Assembly: GCF_031755915.1 (NCBI RefSeq) | Contig: NC_083380.1 | Span: 15,209,001-15,273,000 of the forward strand | Length of the DNA: 64,000 bases | Reading direction: 5' to 3' | From: Ziziphus jujuba | Taxonomy: Eukaryota > Streptophyta > Magnoliopsida > Rosales > Rhamnaceae | Part shown: positions 45,151 to 56,238 of the stretch, one piece after another | Position numbering within the stretch: position 1 is the first letter of the stretch | Layout: the number at the start of each line of letters is the position of its first letter | Notes under the pieces: generated by a model | What the model saw: the letters and a program-made list of their open reading frames with translations, nothing else | What the model was told of the DNA's origin: nothing | Databases searched by the model: none | Program-made: the position numbers and the translations under genes

Positions 45151-46720
45151 ATGAGAGATGCATCCTAGCTTTGTGTGATCCAATTACTTTCTATGATGCA
45201 AATCAGTTCGAGACATGGAGAGAAACCATGGAAACTAAAATCAATATGATAAACAAAAACAAAACTTGGGAATTGGTGAACCAACCTCAAGGCAAAAAAG
45301 CAATTGGAGTGTAGTGGGTCTTTAGGACCAAACTCAATGCAGATGGTACTATAAACAAGCATAAAGCAAGATTGGTAGCTAAGAGTTATGTGTAGCAACC
45401 AGGTATTGATTATGGAGATATGTTTGCACCAGTTGCAAGGCATGAAACAATCAGATTTCTAATAGCTCTTGCTGCTTAAAAAGGTTGGAAAGTTTACCAT
45501 TTAGATGTGAAATTTGCATTTGTAAATGGTTACTTGCAAGAAGAAGTGTATGTTGAACGACCTGAAGGCTTTGTTGTTCAGGGAAAGGAAGACAAAGTTT
45601 ATAAGCTGCATAAGGCTCTTTATGGCTTGAAACAAGATCCTATAGCTTGGTATAGCAAAATTGACTCACACCTTATGGAGAAGGGATTTAAAAAGAGTGA
45701 GAATGAGCCTACCTGGTACGTGAAGTCAAGTTCAAATAATGAAAAATTGATTGTTTCTCTATATGTTGATGACTTATTTGTTACACGAGGAGATTCACAA
45801 AGTGTGTTGGAGTTCAAATCTGAAATGCAAAAAGTGTTTGAAATGTCAGATTTAGGAGTGATGAACTACTTTCTTGGCATGAAGATATATCAATCTAGTT
45901 ATGGCATTTTCTTATCCTAAAAGAAGTATGCTATGGAACTACTCAAAATGTTTGATATGGAGAAGTGTAATCCAGTTGACACTCCAATGGTTTACAATCA
46001 AAAATTTGAACTCGAAGATGGTGATGCCAAGATTGAAGTTTCATTTTACAGAAGCCTTATTGGGAGTTTGCTGTATTTATGTAAATCTAGACCCGACATT
46101 ATGTTGTTTGTGAGTTTACTTTCCAGATTTATACATGCTCCATCACATATGCATTATTCTGCAGCCAAAAGAGTGCTAAGGTACATTAGAGGCCCTATAG
46201 ACTATGGTGTTTGGTTTTTGAAGCAAGAAGAAGGAGCAAGCTGATAGGTTATGTTGATAGTGATTGGGCTGGCATCATGGAGGATTCAAAAAGTACTTCA
46301 GAGTACTTATTTTCTTTTGGTTCAGGTCCTTTTTCATGGAGCTTACAAAAACAATGTTCAATTGCCTAATCCACAGCTGAAGCTGAATATATTACTACTG
46401 CAGCAGCTTCAAATCAAGCTTTATGGCTAAGAAAGCTGTTTGTGGATTTGATGGAAAGGCAAGAAGAAGGTACAATTATATACTGTGACAACAAGTCTGC
46501 AATTTGCATTGCTGAAAATCCAATTCAACATTGAAGAATAAAGCATATTCCAGTCAAATATCATGCTGTGAGAGAAGCTGAAACAAATGGTGAAGTGAAA
46601 CTAGTTCATTGCAGGTCTGAAGTCTAACTTGCTGATATTTTAACCAAAACATTGCCTAGAAACATGTTTGAAACATTAAGAGATGATTTTAGTGTTTCCA
46701 GTAAAAGTGTCAAAGAGAAG

Positions 46721-47009
46721 TGTTAGTGTAATGATATTTTTGTTGCTGTTATAAGTTGTTTTGTGATGATTAGTTACTGTACATTCAGTTTTTTTGCTAA
46801 AACACTATTGTATTAGGTAGCCAAAGTATGGCTTGTCTTTTGGCAATATGACTATTGCAGTGTTAAGTGAAAATTAGATGGTTTACTATTTATATACGCT
46901 TGTGTTTATTTGTTTTATCCAAAAAATGAAAAAGTGTGTTCAACACACCAATTCAAGCTCCTTTCTTCTTCCCCTTCCTTTTTGCTATGTTTTTGTCTAA
47001 AATCCTACA
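46721..47009 (+). repeat. 3' LTR of Copia element 3
   Basis: Partner of 42468-42757, followed directly by the TAAAT duplication. Confidence 0.88.
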
Positions 47010-47102
47010 TAAATTCTTCTTGCATTATTTCTAGTTTGGTAAACTTTATGCTCATATGCAATCCTTTCTTTGCTGGAAATATTTGTCATTCATTAAAGTT
47101 TC

Positions 47103-47104
<2 letters not shown>

Positions 47105-47153
<49 letters not shown>

Positions 47154-47163
47154 TGTGTGTGTG
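47105..47163 (+). repeat. Compound microsatellite (TA)n(GA)n(GT)n
   Basis: A pure three-part dinucleotide run in the intron of copy D, between the Copia insertion and exon 2. Confidence 0.85.
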
Positions 47164-48232
47164 AGATATCATTTTCTGCTGCCATTTGTTTTCAGTATCT
47201 GTAACACTATGTATTTTATTATTTTGATCGGCATGATTCTGCTTCTATCTCTTTTGGTTGATGATTGAGAATCTGCTTATAAATTTTATTGTGGTGTTTT
47301 TAATGTTCTAATTCTTTTTCTTTCTGTTAATTTATTGCAGAAGATCCTACAAATTGGGAAACCAAGATTATATTGGGTAATATGCTAATTATCCTCTATC
47401 CGTATCTTATTTGTCAATGTATGTTATATATTCTATTCTTTCCTTGATGAACAATTTTAGTTGCTGTCTTTTGGGGATTTGGCGTTAGTAGTTTGTGTCG
47501 TCCTTGCTAATCTAGCTAATATATGGCGGTATTGTTATAATTGGTATTGGTGGAAGTAGGATTTTGCCTATTATAATATGCCAACTAAATAACACGTTAA
47601 GAAATAGAATATTGTCGAGTCTCTTTCATTTCTTTTGACATGTGCTTTGCATTTTGTTTTTTATCATCATCATTGATCAAATCAAATTTCCCTTCCATCT
47701 CCAATTTGTCTGTTACTTCACATACGGACTTAATTTGCTCTCTTGTTATCATCGATAGTTTTGAGGTCCCTTGTTACACGTTAAAGGAGTTTCTCTAATT
47801 GTGAGATTGTAGATTTTTGTTTTTTTTATTGGACAGGATAATTCTTTTAATAAGATTTGCACTTGAATTGGATAAAATGAGTTTTTTACAGAGCCACGAG
47901 ACGTCCCTTAAAGACAATTATGGGAAAATTTTGCTTATTTTCAGCCATCATCATAACCTTATTGTTATCCTTATTATTGTCTGACAATTTATTTACTTTA
48001 ACCTGAATCAATTGCTATGTCTTTTATTTATCTTACAGGTGTTACTGCTGCAGCAGTTGCAATTTTTCTGGCCTGTGTTATAATTTGCGTTGTTAGATGT
48101 AGGAAATCATCAACAAAGTTTTTCTCAAAGATGACTAAATCCGATAAAGATATTGAAGGTTTGGTTAAAAATTATGGACATCTGAACGTAAAGATACAGA
48201 TTCTCCGAAATCAAGCGAATGACCATATCATT

Positions 48233-48344
48233 CAAAGAGAAATTAGGTCACGGAGGTTATGGTGATGTTTACAAAGGAAAGCCACTTTCAAAGAGAAATT
48301 AGGTCACGGAGGTTATGGTGATGTTTACAAAGGAAAGCTACTTG
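48233..48344 (+). repeat. 56-bp tandem duplication in the glycine-loop codons of copy D
   Basis: 'caaagagaaattaggtcacg' starts at 48233 and again at 48289. The first copy is read out of frame and contains a TGA. The second copy is in frame with the rest of the kinase. Confidence 0.8.
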
Positions 48345-49203
48345 ATGGGCATCTTGTGGCTGTGAGAGTCCTAAATGAATCTAAAGGAAATGGTGAAGAA
48401 TTTATCAATGAAGTTGCAAGCATTAATAGAACTTCTCACATAAATGTTGTCACTCTTTTAGGATTTTCTTTAGAAGGTAGCAAAAGAGCTCTCATTTATG
48501 AGTTCACGCCTAATGGATCACTTGAAAAGTTCATATAAAATGATAATACCTTGAATACCACTCCACAATTGGGATGGGAAAAACTGCTTCAAATTGCCAT
48601 AGGGGTAGCTCAAGGACTCGAATATTTGCACCGGTGGTGCAGCACAAGAATTCTGCACTTTGACATTAAACCACATAACATCCTCTTGGATGAGGATTTT
48701 TGTCCCAAGATTTCAGATTTCGGGCTTGCTAAACTCTGCGCAAGGGAGGAAAATATTGTTTTGATGATGGACCCTAGAGGGACAATAGGATATATAGCTC
48801 CAGAAGTATTCTATAGAAACTTTGGAGAAGTTTCTCACAAGTCTGATGTTTATAGCTAAGGAATGATGATTTTGGAGATGGTTGGAGGAAGGAAAAACAT
48901 CAAGGCTGGAGCGAGCAACACAAGTGAAATATATTTTCCATATTGGATTTATAATCATCTTGAACTTGGAAGTGGTCTGAGATTGCATGGAGTAGTGGCA
49001 GCAAAGGAAGATGAAGTTGTTAAAAAGATGGCTTTAGTGGGTTTGTGGTGCATTCAAACAAATCCATCAGACAGCCCATCCAGAATAAAGTGATTGAAAT
49101 GTTGGAAGGTAGTTTAGAAGCCTTGGATATTCCACCAAAGCCTTTCTTGTCTTATCCAAGATCGCCAGAAAAATGTTCCAGTACCACATCATTTTTAGGA
49201 TAA

Positions 49204-50319
49204 TAAATAGTGTATCTATATTACTTTTGTAGTAACGAAACTCTCTGTTAAAGAAGGATAAATGTGATTTTCTTTTACTCTTCTTTCTAGTCAGAGCTCT
49301 TACTCATCTTGCAGTGCCTATGGGTGGTTGGCCTCTAATTTATGTTCGTTTTCTATACAAATATTTGAGTATGAAATCGATAAAAAAAATAAATAAATAA
49401 ATTTCTTGTTAAACGTATAAACATATCTACCTATATGTACCTCTACAGTTTCTAAACATTAAATTGAAAATCTAATGATAGACGCAATTTTCAAATGAGT
49501 CTTCATTAAGTTGGGGATTTTTTTCTTTTGGATTTTAGATGTGTTAAAATGTAAGATCCCGTCTGATAACAAATTTATTTATTATTTTTTTGTTTTTTTT
49601 TTTTTTCTAAATTATGTATAGCTTATATACTTTAATTGTTTGTTAATATTAGTTGATGATAGTTAGAGATTACCAGACATATCAATTAATTACAAATATT
49701 AAAAAAGGAAAAAAGTTAAAACGAAAACAAAACCAATACAATTTTTAATTGTGTTTCATTTTTCATTTAGGTTTTTTTCTCCTTTTATTTATAATTAATA
49801 TAAATATCTAACTCCTATCAACTAATATTAATATATTATTAAAATAAACAAATTACATATAATTTAAAATAAAAAAACAAAACAAAAAATAAAAAATAAT
49901 TTTTTTATCAAAGAGTGCCAAAGAGAATTGTAGTTATTCAAGCTTTATCGATTTTTTTTAAGAACTGAAGGAGCCAAATTTTGTATTCATAATTTTCAAG
50001 CTCATCTATCCAACATTATCGGTCATCATAAGCCGAAAACATTCTGGAAAATGGTGATGGAGATAAAAAATAAATTGTAAGAATCAGTAACAATGGTCAC
50101 ACTCTATCAATGGGGTCCAGCAACCTTAATAAATTATTATAGTTGACCATAAGATTGATTACACTTCTTATTTTAAGAATTCTAAAACATCAACTTGATT
50201 TCCATCTTCTTTCCCTGAAAATCAGATTGCTCTTTCTTTTTCTTTTCCTTTTCTAAAGCTTCAATTAAAAACTTTTAATAGTCATTTGTTCTTCTCCACC
50301 ATCAAAACTCTCACTTCCA
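49204..50319. other. Spacer between copies D and E
   Basis: It begins with the family 3' UTR ('ggtggttggcctctaattta'), then AT-rich sequence. An approximate inverted repeat flanks 49610-49870 ('aactaatattaa'-type arms). The last ~250 bases are the likely promoter and leader of E, with pyrimidine-rich 'ttctttttcttttccttttc' near 50240. No separate gene is seen. Confidence 0.4.
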
Positions 50320-53276
50320 ATGGAGTCTGCACGGCTCTTCCCACTATTTTTACATCTCATCCTTGGTTTCTCAATCTTTACATTTATTCCGGTGTCATAC
50401 TGCAAGGATAATGGACACCAGTTTAACGAGTGCAGTCGTCTCTACGAGTGTGGAAACCTCACAAATATTTCCTACCCTTTCTGGGGAGACAACAGACCTG
50501 AATTTTGTGGTCTTCCAGGCTTCAAGCTTGAGTGCAAAGACAACCAAAACGCTTTCATACAAATCAATTATCTAGATTTTCGGGTTCTGAGAATTAACCA
50601 ACTTAACAATATAATGACCATTGCAAGGTTGGATCTGTGGTCTATTCCTTGTTCTCCCAAACTTATAAATACTTCTTTGAACTACTCTCTTTTCAATTAT
50701 TCTCCAACTGTTCAGAACCTCACTTTATTTTATGGTTGTCCACTTCTATATCCTGAAGAAATCCGACCTTTGACAAACAATTTTACATGAACTCTTGATG
50801 TTGGCAAAACAGAGACTGTTTACTATGCAAATGATTCTTCTCCAATCAATTTGTGGCAACAAATCCTTAAACGATGCCGCGGTAATATTACACTTCCAAT
50901 TTTTCGTACCGCCCTCAACAGCTCTGGGAATGAAATGGACAAAGTCCAGGAAGCTCTGAATCAAGGATTTGATGTAGAATACAAGTCCTACAGGAAGGTC
51001 TGTGGAGCTTGTGAAGGATGAGGTGGGAGATGCGGATTTACAAACACCACAAAACAGTTTCTTTGCTATTGTTATGATGGACTACATAGTTCATTGTGTC
51101 CTGACACTGTTACACTTGTCTTTATGTCTCTCTTCACAGATTTCTTGATTGAAAAAATAAAATCATATAAGTTTTATTAGTCTAACAACATCAAAAACAC
51201 AGACTTCCACAATGAAAAGGGAGCTGAAATATTAATTACTAGATATGCCAATACATTTTTCTGCTGCCATATTAATTCAGTCTGTCATCTCTAGCCTGCA
51301 TTAACCTTTTTTATTTTTTATTTTTTTATCAATGCATTAATTTTTTTAAGTCTGATTCATTTATGTAATTATCCATGCTAGTCATATAAATCATTAATCC
51401 TTCTACAGCGTTAACTCAGCGTTTTCCATGTAACTTATTGGAAGTATGCATCTTAGACTTTAGTTTACCGCATAAAGAAAACAGAGTATAGAAAAATACA
51501 AAAGGGAAAGTGTTGTTTTGATTTTTATTTTCATTTTTGTATTGAGTTTCTTTTTTTATTTTTTATTTTTTTATTTTTATTTTTGTTTTAGCTTTAGGTT
51601 CTACAATACGTTTAGTAATTTCTGATTGCATATTGATGTTATCTAGTGTTCTAAGAATAGTTGGTTTTCTAATTACACAATAATCAATGCAGGAAATACT
51701 TGGGGACATTGGAGAACAGCGGTTGCAGTGGGTAGTATACTAATCATCTTCTGTCTCTCCCATAATTCTTTCTTTATTATACATTATTAATATTCACGTA
51801 TGGACTCAAATTTTTGCTCATGATATTGAAATTTGTTTAATTTAGTGTTTTTAGATAAACCTCTTCGGTTTTCAATCCATGATATAAAGTTTCTAATGAA
51901 GTAGGTGTGATAATTATTTTATAATAGTGGTAATGATAGTAGATACCGGATTTTGCCTCTATTGATAATTTTTCTCTTTTATGTATATCCTTCTTTACGT
52001 TATTAAAAATGATTGGCCTTTTCAGCTTTGGACAAAATCAATATCAGAAATAAATGTCAAAACTTTGAACTGGTCGTGGTTATATTTCTTCTATTTTTTT
52101 TTTTTTTTGTTTAAAAAATTCTTTATTATTTTTTTAATAGAAAAACAATTCAATGTTGATCATCATCATCTCTTTGATTTATCTTACAGGTGCTACCATT
52201 GTTGCAATTTCAATATTGCTGGCCTGTGGTATTTTGTTCTATCGTAGAACAAAATCAACAAAATCTTTTGAACATCTTGAAGCTATCATTAGAAGTTATG
52301 AGCATCTACCAATAAAAAGATATATATTCTATGATATAAAGCAAATGACCATATCATTCAAAGAGAAATTAGGTCAAGGAGGTTATGGTGATGTTTACAA
52401 AGGAAAGCTACTTGATGGCCGTCTTGTGGCTGTGAAACTCCTCAATGGATCAAAAGGAAATGGGGGCGAAGAGTTTATCAATGAAGTTGCAAGCATTAGT
52501 AGGACATCTCATGTAAATGTTGTTTCTCTTTCAGGATTTTGCTTAGAAGGTACTAAAAAAGCTCTCATCTACGAGTTCATGCCTAATGGATCACTTGAAA
52601 AGTTCATATATGATGACAATCCCATGAAAATCACTTCACCCTTGGGATGGGAAAAAATACTTCAAATTGCTACAGGGGCGGCTCAAGGACTCGAATATTT
52701 GCATCGTGGTTGCAACACTAGAATTTTTCACCTTGACATTAAACCACATAACATACTCTTGGATGAGGATTTTTTCCCCAAGATTTCAGATTTTGGGCTT
52801 GCTAAACTTTGCACAAGGAAGGAAAGTATCATATCAATGATGGATCCTAGAGGGACGATAGGATATACAGCACCAGAAGTATTCAATCGAAACATTGGTG
52901 GAGTCTCTCACAAATCGGACGTTTATAGCTATGGAATGATGATTTTGGAGATGGTTGGAGGAAGGAAAAACATCAAGGCTGGAGCAAGCAACACAAGTGC
53001 AATATATTTTCCACATTGGATTTACAAACATATAGAAAATGGTAGCGATCTTAGATTATTGCATGGTGTGGTGACAGCAGAGGAAAATGAAATTGCAAGA
53101 AAGATGGTTTTAGTTGGTTTGTGGTGCATTCAAACAAATCCATTACATAGACCATCCATGAAGAAAGTGATTGAAATGTTGGAAGTAGTTTAGAAGCCTT
53201 GGACATCCCACCAAAGCCTTTCTTGTCTTCTCCAAAATCACCAGAAGAATGTTCCAATACCACATCAATTTTATAA
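50320..53276 (+). pseudogene. LRK10L-2-type receptor kinase copy E, ectodomain broken, kinase nearly intact
   Basis: Exon 1 (50320 to about 51108) encodes a signal peptide, GUB_WAK_bind ('CSRLYECGNLTNISYPFWGD') and WAK_assoc ('CGACEG..GGRCGFTN'). It has two nonsense codons: TGA at 50788-50790, where a paralog has Cys, and TGA at 51019-51021. The usual GT donor after 'CPD' is not recognisable. Exon 2 is 51693-51731 ('TWGHWRTAVAV'). Exon 3 starts at 52190 with the membrane segment, then a full kinase: '[11 protein letters not shown]', 'VAVKLL', '[12 protein letters not shown]' (His-Leu-Asp, so non-RD), 'DFGLAKL', 'APEVF'. A one-base deletion near 53187 stops it at 53191-53193, about 28 codons before the family end. 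The receptor is dead as a whole; a kinase-only product could still be made. Confidence 0.83.
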
Positions 53277-53831
53277 TAATATATAATGTATCTAGATTAC
53301 TTTTGGAGTAACTAAACTCTTTGTAATAGAAAGAACAATGTGATTTACTTGAGTAAAGCTTGACATAAATACAATGTATTAAATGGCTTTTTCCTCCCCC
53401 CTGGAGTAAACCTTGGCATGATGGGTCTTATATGAAATAAATTGTGTAATTGATCTGTGACAAGTATAAGAATGTTAGTAAAGGCCAAATTTTGTGTTCA
53501 TAATACTCAAGCTAATCTAACAATATGGTCATCACATGGTCTAATTTATGCTCTAAACTTTGTGTAAATTGCTAATTGAGATCAACAATATTGTCAAGAT
53601 CAGTAATTATAGTTAAAGAGCAACCTTAATAAACTATACATTATAGTTGACCATATGATAGATTACATTTCTTACTTTGAAATTTTATAACACCAACTTA
53701 ATTTCCATCTTCTTTCCCTGGAAACCAAATTGAAATTCTTTCCCCCTTTTTTTATTGTTTGAATGGTAAAAACTTAAATTCATAACTCTGATTGTCAAAC
53801 CATTCTTTTCCATCATCAAACTCTCATTTTC
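53277..53831. other. Spacer between copies E and F
   Basis: It holds the 3' UTR of E, then sequence resembling 49920-50310 ('ccaaattttgt.ttcataat', 'agttgaccata.gat..attac', 'atttccatcttctttccctg'). It is therefore a duplicate of the E promoter, and copy F began as a tandem duplicate of E. Confidence 0.55.
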
Positions 53832-54150
53832 ATGAGGCAAAGCAACTTTTCCCACCATTTTTACATCTCATCCTTGCTTTCTCAATGTTCATATTCATTC
53901 CAGTGTCATACTGCCAAGATGAGTATGTTACCCTCACAAACATTTCCTACCCTTTCTGGGGAGACAACAAAGCTAAATTTTGTGGTCTTCCTAACTTCCA
54001 ACTTGATTGCAAACAGTCAAAGACAAACCAAAACGCTGTCATACAGATCAACAATCTAGAGTTTGGGTTTTGATAAAACCAAACTAACAACACAATGATC
54101 ATTGGACGGTTGGATTTGTGGTCTAGTCCTTGTTCTCCCAAACTTATTGT
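53832..54150 (+). pseudogene. LRK10L-2-type copy F, 5' fragment only
   Basis: It matches the start of copy E: 'LFPPFLHLILAFSMFIFIPVS', then 'VTLTNISYPFWGD', then 'FCGLPNFQLDC'. A one-base deletion just after the ATG (53835) puts the start out of frame. The 'ECSRLYEC' part is deleted and TGA follows at 54071-54073. Similarity ends in a G-run at 54155-54167 where other sequence begins. No kinase follows. Confidence 0.75.
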
Positions 54151-54154
54151 TTTG

Positions 54155-54420
54155 GGGGGGGGGGGTGTGTGGAATTGTGTTTTTCCCAATTCTTCAGGAT
54201 ATTGAAATTGTTAGAAAAGAGAAATCAACAAAACAATCAAAGTACACATACAAGACAACAGAAAAATAAAAGAGAAGGCAATAAATTTTTAATGTGGTTC
54301 GACAATCAACAGGATCTCTATGTCCACAGAGCGCACCCTCTCAAAATCCACTATCAATCTCGGAGGTATTTATATAAGTAAGTACCTTAATTTGCTAGCT
54401 AAAGAACGAATTCATTTCAT
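54155..54420 (+). mobile_element. Probable Copia-type LTR scrap
   Basis: After a 13-G run the sequence holds 'tttttaatgtggttcgacaa', 'tctatgtccaca' and 'ggtatttatataagta', words common in plant Copia LTRs. Neither terminus nor partner was found, so this is a weak call. Confidence 0.3.
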
Positions 54421-54843
54421 GAATATAGTTCAATATAGCAAAAAAATCTAGTGAGCTTTTACACCAACTGTAGAAGAAGAAAAATAAAAAAAAATATTAG
54501 AACAATAATAATAATTAGATGACAACATTGGTGGATGATCTTTATTTTCACAAAAAAAGAAAATTAATGATTTTTCTCTACTTTGTTTTCAAATACAAGT
54601 GTCTGATTAAAGTTAAATTTCTATGCACTTTTACTTTATTTTTATTTTCCTTTAAATTGAAGGTGGCAAACTCATATCTACATTTACAAATACTATAATT
54701 AGTTTGATTATTTTTATAATCAATAATTTTATCACAAAACAAAAAGAGTACAGAATATCTGGCTTCAAAAAATCTAGCTAAGGTATTACTGGTATTACAA
54801 GCATTTCTTCTTCTTTTGTGTTTTATTTATTTATTTATTTATT

Positions 54844-54877
<34 letters not shown>

Positions 54878-55028
54878 TTTTGGCTCTAAGTTACGAAAGT
54901 CAAGCAATTAAAATATTCAAAGTAACAAGTTATATACGACTCCAATCAAAATTAATAAATCTCATGTTATTAGACCAACTTTTGAAAATGAAAGTAGAAA
55001 TAATTTTCTACGAAGAAAGCAAACCACG

Positions 55029-55064
<36 letters not shown>

Positions 55065-56238
55065 TAATTGGTACATATGCTCCCTAAAGTATACAAAATT
55101 TGACACTTTAGCCCCTGAACTAAACAATATTTGGCTCTTTAATCCTTGGAATTTGGTTTTTTTTTTTTTTTTTTTCAGAGGATGAAAAGACCAGATTTAC
55201 CACTCACTTTCCTCTCTGTTTCGTCAATGACCTGTACATAATCAAAATTGTTAAATAACAGAAATAATTTTAAAGACCATTCTTGCCAAAAATTTGTCAA
55301 TTCAGAAACCAGAGTGCAAAAATAAAATAAAATAAATAAAAGCTCAAGACTAAAATGCCAAAACATGCATAAACATGTATAGTTAATACAGAAACTTTAT
55401 TTTATTTTTGAAGGAAAATTGAAGCATTGATTCTGTTAGTTGGAGTGAGTTTTGGTGCAAGTCTAATTCCTATAACAAAAACGGTAATTTTCATTGTCAA
55501 CTTTAATATTGAAATATATATATATATATATATATATGGGAGTCAACTTCAATATTTTAGCACTGGTAGTTTTCCATAAAAATATTTTAGTTTGGGATTA
55601 GGATCTATTTGGCCGTTAAAGATACGAAAAGATTCTGAATTCTTAAATGAACTTCTAAGGTTTTTTCTTGCTAGTCGGACAACTTCTTAATTTCCACAAA
55701 AACTAGTCAAAGTTTGAAAATGTATTTCTATAGAAAAAGACCAAAAAGCATTGGTCTAACTCTTACTCAAGTAAACCATGGAATTTGCAAGTCTTTTTGT
55801 GAATGACCACAATTTCTATCTGCTCTGAATTCGCCATTTTTGAATCAGAACCTCTCTGTTAATCCCTCTAATATATATGTGCAAAACTTTTGATTAACCT
55901 GACTCAACCCATTGCAAATATTTTCTATTTGATACTTTCTGCATTGAGTCCTTGCTGTCGAATAACTTCTTGTAGTTTAAATAACTCTCATATTGGACTT
56001 GAGAATTTATAAATGAAGCTAAGCCTGATTCATTTATTATTTCGTAGATCAATTACCAGGTTTGCACGAACTGACAGTAAAATTTCCTGTTGATGTTATT
56101 AATGTTCTTATAATTCTGTACTGTTTGATTATCCTTCTCTTCTCTTCTATTTTTGTTTATTTGCTTGTGCTTCTATTGTAGTGTTTCCTAATTAGATGAA
56201 TCTTTTTTTTTTTTTTTTCCCCTTCACCTAACCAGTAA
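54421..56238. other. AT-rich stretch upstream of copy G
   Basis: No exon is recognised; the ectodomain exons expected upstream of G are missing. It contains (TA)n at 54848-54870 and 55514-55537, an A-run at 55028-55061, a T-run at 55156-55176 and nothing else I can assign. Confidence 0.4.

Larger units (their letters stand above)
42804..46660 (+). pseudogene. Broken gag-pol of Copia element 3, lacking integrase
   Basis: Gag begins 'MASTHFSAPSPFIFSGENY' (42804) and shifts frame near 42860 into 'WSIKMKAYLQTFDLW'. Two zinc knuckles follow ('CSHCKKDDHSEKYC' and 'CRACKKLQHVKKVC', 43584-43690). The protease is 'WLVDSGCTQHMTHNADLF' (~43805), repeated with changes at ~44450. After the minisatellite the pol frame resumes with 'WRETMETKINMINKNKTWEL' (45220-45278), reverse transcriptase ('SLYVDDLFVTRGD', ~45765) and RNase H. 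There are at least ten stops, mostly TAG or TAA at former Gln, Trp or Tyr codons. The HHCC and D,D-E integrase motifs are absent between 44820 and 45180. Confidence 0.85.
42468..47009 (+). mobile_element. Non-autonomous Ty1-Copia element (4542 bp) in intron 1 of copy D
   Basis: LTRs of 290 bp (42468-42757) and 289 bp (46721-47009) begin TGTTAGTGTAATGA and end ATCCTACA. A perfect 5-bp target duplication TAAAT lies at 42463-42467 and 47010-47014. A purine tract 'aaagagaag' precedes the 3' LTR. The primer-binding site (42760-42771, 'tggtacagaaac') is a weak match to tRNA-Met. Inside are broken gag, protease, reverse transcriptase and RNase H, but no integrase core. In its place lie a 643-bp tandem duplication of the protease region and a 27-bp minisatellite. 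It belongs to a different Copia lineage from elements 1 and 2, shown by two zinc knuckles. Confidence 0.88.
34755..49203 (+). pseudogene. LRK10L-2-type receptor kinase copy D, split by two Copia elements
   Basis: Exon 1 is in two parts: 34755-35003 (signal peptide; 'ECGPPYDCG' start of GUB_WAK_bind) and about 40494-41056 (rest of ectodomain, including 'CKGCEGSGGRCGSN'), with a reverse Copia element between them. Intron 1 holds a second Copia element (42468-47009). Exon 2 is 47342-47377 ('DPTNWETKIIL'). Exon 3 is about 48040-49203 with membrane segment and kinase. Lesions: a frameshift before the YPFW motif plus TGG-to-TAA; a small deletion near 48192 and a 56-bp tandem duplication in the glycine loop; TAA at 48536-48538; TAA at 48857-48859; and a one-base deletion near 49086. 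Kinase motifs '[12 protein letters not shown]', 'DFGLAKL' and 'APEVF' remain readable. It is a dead gene whose exon order still defines the family's four-part plan. Confidence 0.85.

Noticed and set aside
44827..45183. 118-codon minus-strand frame with repeated YLGHRS units, like a repeat protein
   Set aside because: It is produced by the 27-bp minisatellite, whose period is a multiple of three and so keeps several frames open.
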